NCBI GenBank assembly: GCA_031290985.1
Contig: JARLJW010000057.1
Coordinates: 1 to 64,000, forward strand
Direction of reading: 5' to 3'
Origin: Verrucomicrobiia bacterium
GTDB taxonomy: Bacteria > Verrucomicrobiota > Verrucomicrobiia > Limisphaerales > UBA11358
DNA length: 64,000 nucleotides
Positions 57,947-64,000 of this stretch are shown here, in pieces (position 1 is the stretch's first letter; each line of letters begins with the position of its first letter). The notes beneath the pieces are model-generated. The model ran no database searches. It was given only the letters and a program-made list of their open reading frames with translations, and was not told the DNA's origin. The position numbers and the translations under genes were made by a program.

Positions 57947-59920
57947 TCACTGCTTCCCATGCACCAAGGACTGGACCACCGCAGGATCGGCCAAAGTCGA
58001 GATATCGCCGATCTGGTCGGTCTGGTTTTCGGCGATTTTGCGGAGGATACGGCGCATGATTTTGCCGGAACGGGTTTTCGGCAATCCTGGTGCAAATTGG
58101 ATTTTGTCCGGCACGGCGATGGCGCCGATCTCCTTGCGGACGTGGTTGGCGAGTTCCTTTTTCAGTTCTTCGCTTTCGCTGATGCCTTCCTTGAGGGTGA
58201 CGAACGCGTAGAGGGCCTGGCCTTTGATGTCATGCGGCATGGGGGCGACGGCGGCTTCGGCGACTTTCGCATGGCTGACGAGGGCGCTCTCAACTTCGGC
58301 GGTGCCGATGCGGTGGCCGGAGACGTTGACGACGTCATCCACGCGGCCGAGCAGCCAGTAGTCGCCATCGGCATCCACGCGGCAGCCGTCGCCGGTGAAA
58401 TACATGTCTTTGTACGTGGAGAAGTAGGTGTTGATGAAGCGGTCGTGCTCGCCCCAGGTGGTGCGCATGATGCCGGGCCACGGGGTTTTGATGCAAAGCT
58501 TGCCGCCCTCGTTGGGCTTGCATTCCGTGCCGTCATCGCGCAGGACGACAGGTTCGACGCCGAAAAAGGGTTTGCTGGCGCTGCCAGGCTTCAAGGTGCT
58601 GACACCGGGCAGAGGGGTGATGAGGTGCCCGCCAGTCTCGGTCTGCCACCAGGTATCCACAATGGGACAGCGCTCACGGCCGATGTGTTTGTGATACCAC
58701 AACCATGCCTCGGGATTGATGGGCTCGCCGACGGTGCCGAGGACGCGCAGGGAGCTTAAGTCGTATTTATCAGGCCATTCATCGCCGAGCCGGATCAGGG
58801 CGCGGATGGCGGTGGGCGCGGTATAGAAAGAGCTGACTTTGAACTTCTCCACGATTTTCCAGAAGCGGCCGGCGTCGGGATAGGTGGGCACGCCTTCGAA
58901 CATGAGGGTGGTGCCGCCGTTGCAGAGCGGGCCGTAGACGACATAACTGTGGCCGGTGACCCAGCCGATGTCGGCGGTGCAGAAGTAGACGTCGCCGGGG
59001 TGGATGTCGAAAACGTATTTGTGGGTGAGCGCGCTCCAGAGGAGATAGCCGGCGGTGCTGTGGACCACGCCCTTGGGTTTGCCGGTGGAGCCGGAGGTGT
59101 AGAGGATGAAGAGGTAATCCTCGGCGTTCATCTTCTCAGGCGGGCAAACCGCGGAGGCCGTGGCCATCAATTCGTGGTACCAGACATCGCGGCCGGCAAC
59201 GATGTTGCAGGTTTCATCGTTGCGCTGCACGACGACGACTTTCTGGATGCTGGGCGTGTGCAGAAGAGCGTCATCGGCGAGCTTCTTGAGCGCGAGGCTT
59301 TTGCCGGCGCGGAGGGAGACATTGGCGGTGATGAGGAGCTTGCACTCGGAATCGTTGATGCGTCCGGCGAGGGAGTCGGAGCTGAAGCCGCCGAAGACGA
59401 TGGAATGAATGGCCCCGATGCGCGCGCAGCCGAGCATGGCGACGGCAGCCTCGGGGATCATGGGCATGTAAATGGCGACGCGGTCGCCCTTTTGGATGCC
59501 GAGGGATTTGAGGACGTTGGCGAATTTGCAGACTTCGGCGTGAAGCTGTGAATAGGTGAGGCGTTTGACGTCTTCCTCAGGTTCGCCCTGCCAGATGATG
59601 GCGGGCTTGTCGCCGAGGGTCTTGAGATGGCGGTCGAGGCAGTTGGCGCTGACATTGAGCTGGCCATCCTCGAACCAGGTGTGCTCGATCTTCCGCGCAT
59701 CGGTGGACCAGGCGTATTTGCGGGCGACGGCCGGCTTTTTGAACCAGTCCAGCGTGTTCGCCTGTTCGAGCCAGAATTTGTCGGGCTCGCGGATGGAGCG
59801 CTGATACATGGCGTCGAACTGGGCGGCATTGAGGTGGGCGCGCTTGACGACCTCGGGTGTGGGCGGGAAGGTCTGGCCGGCTTGTTGCAGGGAATCGGTG
59901 GAGATGGCGGGTTGGCTCAT
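57947..59920 (-). CDS. acs: Acetyl-coenzyme A synthetase
   Basis: The 657-aa AMP-forming enzyme converts acetate, ATP and CoA to acetyl-CoA. The P-loop-like [11 protein letters not shown] is near residue 275, WWQTETGGH near 420, and [33 protein letters not shown] hinge elements around 520-550. The C-terminal [14 protein letters not shown] contains the Lys that is acetylated by Pat-type enzymes (near residue 620). All catalytic blocks are intact and length is normal (about 650). Single gene on the minus strand, with a convergent terminator on the other side. Confidence 0.95.
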   Translation of the reverse strand: MSQPAISTDSLQQAGQTFPPTPEVVKRAHLNAAQFDAMYQRSIREPDKFWLEQANTLDWFKKPAVARKYAWSTDARKIEHTWFEDGQLNVSANCLDRHLKTLGDKPAIIWQGEPEEDVKRLTYSQLHAEVCKFANVLKSLGIQKGDRVAIYMPMIPEAAVAMLGCARIGAIHSIVFGGFSSDSLAGRINDSECKLLITANVSLRAGKSLALKKLADDALLHTPSIQKVVVVQRNDETCNIVAGRDVWYHELMATASAVCPPEKMNAEDYLFILYTSGSTGKPKGVVHSTAGYLLWSALTHKYVFDIHPGDVYFCTADIGWVTGHSYVVYGPLCNGGTTLMFEGVPTYPDAGRFWKIVEKFKVSSFYTAPTAIRALIRLGDEWPDKYDLSSLRVLGTVGEPINPEAWLWYHKHIGRERCPIVDTWWQTETGGHLITPLPGVSTLKPGSASKPFFGVEPVVLRDDGTECKPNEGGKLCIKTPWPGIMRTTWGEHDRFINTYFSTYKDMYFTGDGCRVDADGDYWLLGRVDDVVNVSGHRIGTAEVESALVSHAKVAEAAVAPMPHDIKGQALYAFVTLKEGISESEELKKELANHVRKEIGAIAVPDKIQFAPGLPKTRSGKIMRRILRKIAENQTDQIGDISTLADPAVVQSLVHGKQ

Positions 59921-60032
59921 GCGGTTATATTGAATTTGGGTCGCTGAATTTCGGAAAATCCGGAGCCGGTGTCAATGGCGGGATGGGGAAAATGACGAAC
60001 TGCCAATGCGAATGGTCAAACTGGAAAATGAG

Positions 60033-60065
60033 AACCGCGCGCCGAAATGGTTCCGGCGCGCGGTT
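60033..60065 (-). terminator. Terminator of the giant surface-protein gene
   Basis: AACCGCGCGCCG (60033-60044) and CGGCGCGCGGTT (60054-60065) form a perfect 12-bp stem. On the minus strand it is followed by CTCATTTTCC, so it likely ends the 60097 gene. Confidence 0.7.
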
Positions 60066-60096
60066 GAATTGGTAGCCGGTCTTTAACCGGCGATCT

Positions 60097-63000
60097 TCAC
60101 GGATAGACCATGCGGTAGAAAACGGTGCCGTTAGCCGGGTTGATCGCATTAGTTACCGAGTTAACGGAGGTCGCGCCAGCCACATCCACCCAGTTGGTGG
60201 CGAGGCCGGTGGCCAGCGAATTCGTCTCCACCTGCAGGCGCCAGCCGGTGTGATCGGCGGGCCAGCTCAATTCCAAGTTGGGGCCGTTCACGACCGCCGT
60301 GATGTTGGTGGGATTGGGGTTAACGCCCACGATGACGCTCAACACGCCGGTGGTCGGGTTGAAGCTCCAAGCCTTGCCCACGCCGGGCGTGCCGGTGATG
60401 CTGGCGAAGTTGCCGGAGTGCGCCGCCGTGGTGAAGATGGTGAAGCTGTCGTTGGTGGTCAAGGTGCCGGACAAGTTGGTGGCAAACAGGGTGCCGCCGT
60501 AGGTGACGCTGGTCAATCCAGTGACATGGTCGCTGATGAGGGCCGTCTTGTTGACCTCGATGTAGGTGGTGCCGGCGAGCGTCAGGTTGCTGTTGATCGT
60601 GAGCGTGCCGATGGACGCGCCGGGCGAGAGCGTGCCGCCGGAACTCACCGTGACGGAGTCGTTGATGGCACCGGTGCCGCCAAGGGTGCCGCCGGTTACC
60701 GCGATGCCGTTGGTGCTGCTGATGCTGCCATTGACGAGCAGCAGGCCGGCGCTGACAGCGGTGCTGCCGCCATAGGTGTTGGTCGCCGAGAGTATCACGG
60801 TGCCGGTGCCGGATTTGCTGATGCCAATGTTCGCGCCGTTGTCACCGTTCGGGATGACACCGGAAACGAGCTGATTACCGGTGCCGGTGAAGTTGTAGGT
60901 GCGGCCGGCGGTTGAGGCACCGACGTATTCAATGGTGTTGGCGATTTCCAACTGGCCGGCATCCGACTGGAAGATTAATGTGCTGCCGCCAACGTTCACC
61001 AGCACCGTATTGGCGAGAACGTTGTTTCCAGCAATATTTTCAACCCAGGCCACGCCGCTGTTGCGGCAGGCGACCGAGATGGTTTGCGGAACGCTGATGG
61101 CACCGGCGGAGCCGTCCAACTGGAAGATGGAACTGCCACCGTTGTTGTTCCGGGAATTTATGGGCGAGGGAACGTTGATAATTGCATTGCTGGTGGTGAT
61201 GCGCACGGCGCCGTCATTGGCGGAGGTGGAAAAGGAGTCGAGGTTCAACGTGCCGTTGAACGGATTGTTGCCGGTTAAGATCAAGGTGCCGGGCGAGGCT
61301 TTGGTGAGGGCATTGCCGCCGGTGATCTGGTTGCTGATGGTCAGGGTGAAGCCGGAATCCACCAGCAAGGTGCTGTTGGCGGTAAGCGTGAAGCCGGCAT
61401 TGCCATCGTTGAAGCTGGCATTGGTGACGGCTTCGAGCGTGCCACCGGCCAGCGTGATCTGGTTGGCGGTGAATGCCGCCGGCATGCCCAGCGAGCCGCC
61501 GGTAACGCGGGTCGTACCGCCGTTAAGCGCAGTCAGGCCGGTAAAGCTGTTGCTGGGAGGCAAGGTCCACGTGCCCGAAGACACTGTCAGGCCGCCGGCA
61601 CCCAGAGCCAACGGGCCGCTGATGACGCCGGAACCGGGGCCGGTGAGGGTCAGGTTCGCGTTGGCGGCGGAGCCGTTGATGCCGGACGTGGCGGCGAGGT
61701 TAAGGGTTGCGCTGCCATCCACGACGATGGAAGTGTCGCCGGCCAGCGCGACGTCGCCGTTGTAGGTGGTCACGCCTGCACCGCCTTTACGGAGCGCGCC
61801 GCTGCCGCCACCAGTGCCAAACAGCACCAGCGGATTGCCGCCATTATCGACATTCGCCGTGATGTAAAGTGCCGCACCGTTGCCTGACAAAGTCTGGTCA
61901 ACATAAATCGTTCCATTCGTCGCCCCGAAGCTGGCGGGATTTTGCATATAGGTGGTGCCGGCATTGATGAAAGTATTGCCCGTGTAATAGTTCGAGCCGG
62001 ACGCGGCAAGGACGCCGGTGCCGATGGTGGAAACACTGCCGCTGCCGTAGATCGGGGAGGGCAGGGTGATGGTATCGTTGCGGTCAAAGATGAGGCTGGT
62101 GTTGTTTGTCACGTTGCCGGTGCCGAGCGAGCCGCTGGAGCCGCCGGTGCCGACCTGCACGATGCCGTTGCTGATGACCGTGGCCCCGACGGAGGTGCTG
62201 TTGACCTCAATCGTCAGCTTGCCGGCACCAAGCTTGACCAGGCCACCAAGGCCGCTAATGGAGCCGCCGGAATTGGCGAAGTCGTAATCATGTCCCGCCG
62301 AATTGCTCACGGTCATTGACGCAGGTGAAACCACGCCCTGTATGTTGATGGGTGCCGCGGTGTTCCCCGTGTCGTTGAGGGTCACCGAATCGCCGTCGTA
62401 GAAGTAATCGTTGGTGCCGCTGTGGCGCCAGTTTTGATAGCTGCCGGCATTATCCCAGCCATTGTAGCCGCCGTCACCCAGCCAGGTCAGGCTGGAGGGA
62501 ACGCCGGTGACGATCACTTTGATCGCCTTGGCCGTGGTGTCATTCGTCAGGCTGAAAATGAACCGGGGATTCGAGGAGATGGGCGGGATGAGGTTGCCGA
62601 AACCAGTCAAGGTGGTGCCGTAGCGGACCAGCGTGGTGGTGCCCACCGGCGGCGTCGTGCCGACGAAAGTGAGGCTGATCGTGGACGAGCCATTCACGAC
62701 GATGCCACCGCTGACCGTCAGGGTGCTGTTGGTGCCGGCGGTGAAATTGAACAACTCCTGGCTGCCATTGCCCAAAACCAGCGTGTTGCTGATCGTCAAA
62801 ATGCCGACGGCATTGCCGGGCGAAAGGATGCCGTCCACGTTGGTGGTAAGGCCATTGAGCACACCATTGCCGTTCACCGTCGCACCGCCGTTGATGGTGA
62901 TGGGACCGGTGCCGGTCACGCCGGCGACGGTGAGCACGGTCCCCCCATTGTTGACCGTGGTGGCACCCGTGCCGCTCGTGGCGGTGATCACCAGTGTGCC

Positions 63001-64000
63001 GCCATTAACCACGGTGGATCCAGTGTAGGTGTTGGTGCCGGCCAATGTGAGTGTGCCGCTGTTCTGCTTGGTCAGACCACCATCGATGGCGCTCTCACCG
63101 GCAATGTCGCTGTGGACGAGGGGCTGACTGATGGTGATGTTATGGCCGGCGGTATCGATGATCGCACCGTTGGTGCGGACGTTGGCACGGGAGAGCCCCT
63201 GAAAATAATTATTCGTGTTGTCGGCCGTGGGCTGCAGCGTGCCGCCGTTAAAGTTGAACACGCTATGGTAAGTGGGGTCGGTGGCCAGGATGCTCGCGGC
63301 GACGTTCCAGGCCTGAAAGGTGCCGCCGTCCAGATTGTAGGTGCCGCCCGGACCGGCGAAGCGTTGCAGGTTGATGCCGCCGGCCGTGGAGGCCGCCGTG
63401 AAGGTGCCGCCGCTCTGGTTAAAGACACACTTGCCGTTGCCGCTCATGCGGACCGGTGCGGTGGCCGTCAACTGGCCGCTGACCAAATTGTAGATGCCCA
63501 CGCCATTCGTCGAGGTGCGTCCACCGATTACAAAGCTGCCCAAGGTGGACGAGTTCTGGCTGACGGTGCCCCCGGTCTGGTTGACGATGCCTGTGACCAC
63601 CACGCCGGCCGCGTTCGCGGAGCCGACGAAGAAGGCGTTCACGCTCAAAGACGCGCTGTCTTGCACATTCAAGGTGCCCATCGAACTGCCGATGTCACCG
63701 ACATTGAAGTCGCCGGTCGTGCTGAAGGAGCCGCTCCCCTTCAAGGTCAGCGTGCCGTTATCGGTTCCATCCTGGCCGATGCTGTCATAGGTGGAGGTGC
63801 TGAGCGAACCGCCTGAATCAATGACCACTGCACCCGCCTTGACGAACAGGCTGCCGGTCAACGTTGCGCTGTTGGTCAGGGTCAGAATGCCCGTGCCGGT
63901 CTTGGTCAGGCCGCCGGTGCCGGTGATGGGATCACCGAAACCCGTGCTGGCATTATTGCCACCGAGTGTCAGCATGCCGTTGATGATGGTGCTGCCGCCG
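60097..64000 (-). CDS. Giant surface protein with autotransporter-associated strand repeats (N-terminus outside window)
   Basis: The open frame continues past the window edge, so at least 1300 C-terminal residues are present and the start is missing. It is built of parallel-beta repeats with GG(T/L)(V/T)K..(G/S)GT(G/L)(T/I)L(T/A)G.N.(Y/F)(T/N)G, the autotransporter-associated beta strand pattern. A fibronectin-like C-terminus follows (LSWPADHTGWRLQVETN..NGTVFYRMVYP), typical of Pedosphaera-type proteins. No autotransporter barrel or PEP-CTERM motif is seen. Repetitive sequence makes unit-number change likely. Probable extracellular adhesin or matrix protein. Confidence 0.85.
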   Translation of the reverse strand, partial: GGSTIINGMLTLGGNNASTGFGDPITGTGGLTKTGTGILTLTNSATLTGSLFVKAGAVVIDSGGSLSTSTYDSIGQDGTDNGTLTLKGSGSFSTTGDFNVGDIGSSMGTLNVQDSASLSVNAFFVGSANAAGVVVTGIVNQTGGTVSQNSSTLGSFVIGGRTSTNGVGIYNLVSGQLTATAPVRMSGNGKCVFNQSGGTFTAASTAGGINLQRFAGPGGTYNLDGGTFQAWNVAASILATDPTYHSVFNFNGGTLQPTADNTNNYFQGLSRANVRTNGAIIDTAGHNITISQPLVHSDIAGESAIDGGLTKQNSGTLTLAGTNTYTGSTVVNGGTLVITATSGTGATTVNNGGTVLTVAGVTGTGPITINGGATVNGNGVLNGLTTNVDGILSPGNAVGILTISNTLVLGNGSQELFNFTAGTNSTLTVSGGIVVNGSSTISLTFVGTTPPVGTTTLVRYGTTLTGFGNLIPPISSNPRFIFSLTNDTTAKAIKVIVTGVPSSLTWLGDGGYNGWDNAGSYQNWRHSGTNDYFYDGDSVTLNDTGNTAAPINIQGVVSPASMTVSNSAGHDYDFANSGGSISGLGGLVKLGAGKLTIEVNSTSVGATVISNGIVQVGTGGSSGSLGTGNVTNNTSLIFDRNDTITLPSPIYGSGSVSTIGTGVLAASGSNYYTGNTFINAGTTYMQNPASFGATNGTIYVDQTLSGNGAALYITANVDNGGNPLVLFGTGGGSGALRKGGAGVTTYNGDVALAGDTSIVVDGSATLNLAATSGINGSAANANLTLTGPGSGVISGPLALGAGGLTVSSGTWTLPPSNSFTGLTALNGGTTRVTGGSLGMPAAFTANQITLAGGTLEAVTNASFNDGNAGFTLTANSTLLVDSGFTLTISNQITGGNALTKASPGTLILTGNNPFNGTLNLDSFSTSANDGAVRITTSNAIINVPSPINSRNNNGGSSIFQLDGSAGAISVPQTISVACRNSGVAWVENIAGNNVLANTVLVNVGGSTLIFQSDAGQLEIANTIEYVGASTAGRTYNFTGTGNQLVSGVIPNGDNGANIGISKSGTGTVILSATNTYGGSTAVSAGLLLVNGSISSTNGIAVTGGTLGGTGAINDSVTVSSGGTLSPGASIGTLTINSNLTLAGTTYIEVNKTALISDHVTGLTSVTYGGTLFATNLSGTLTTNDSFTIFTTAAHSGNFASITGTPGVGKAWSFNPTTGVLSVIVGVNPNPTNITAVVNGPNLELSWPADHTGWRLQVETNSLATGLATNWVDVAGATSVNSVTNAINPANGTVFYRMVYP

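Noticed and set aside
62422-63816. Plus-strand frame of 464 residues
   Set aside because: It is antisense to the repeat-rich surface protein; the repeats on the minus strand explain the open frame.

Overview
The window looks like chromosomal DNA of a Verrucomicrobiota bacterium, most likely near the Pedosphaera/Limisphaera group. The host-like right part carries a DUF1800/DUF1501 pair of exported proteins with PA14, CHRD and Asp-rich repeats, a giant autotransporter-strand-repeat protein with a fibronectin-like C-terminus, and receiver proteins ending in a small zinc ribbon. This assignment rests on gene families only. No rRNA or tRNA gene was seen.

Layout. (1) 144-15564 is a defence island. 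A minus-strand operon of seven tightly spaced genes resembles the Helicase-Methylase-ATPase (Hma) type: SNF2-like helicase with a DUF3883-like C-terminus, Hsp70/actin-like ATPase, DUF1156 adenine methylase, DUF262 protein, HEPN protein, DUF499 ATPase and MazG-like pyrophosphohydrolase. A divergent WYL-domain regulator sits at its head. The Hsp70-like protein has its ATPase motifs in circularly permuted order. (2) 15565-17100 is AT-rich, with two unrecognised genes behind a strong promoter/operator region. (3) About 17100-39740 is an integrated phage-like element. It holds a repressor region, an excisionase-like protein, nucleases, a primase plus RepA-like helicase, TerS/TerL, a minus-strand accessory cluster (DUF4238, a DUF6573-like gene and plasmid-type genes), SRAP, DUF4055 portal, scaffold, capsid, a triplicated fibre-like protein, connector, membrane proteins and a tyrosine integrase. 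No tail tube, tape-measure or baseplate gene is visible, so it resembles a capsid-forming satellite, a short-tailed phage or a tail-deleted prophage. (4) 40161-64000 is host-like: an exported-protein operon, three receiver proteins, a secreted NUC1 nuclease, a NicO transporter, a secretin-N-like protein, a UvrD/PcrA helicase, a beta-propeller protein, acetyl-CoA synthetase and the C-terminal part of a giant surface protein.

The least expected signals are four. First, the permuted Hsp70-like ATPase. Second, two copies of a roughly 340-bp structured element that flank the SRAP gene; one helix has almost entirely different sequence in the two copies yet still pairs, and G.U pairs point to a plus-strand RNA. 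Third, a large hairpin at about 28398-28519 in a 1.4-kb gene-free stretch of the phage element. Fourth, a shared leader in front of the defence regulator (14413-14487) and the first phage gene (17134-17207), with identical internal spacing. Coordinates of small sites were read by eye and may be off by a base or two.
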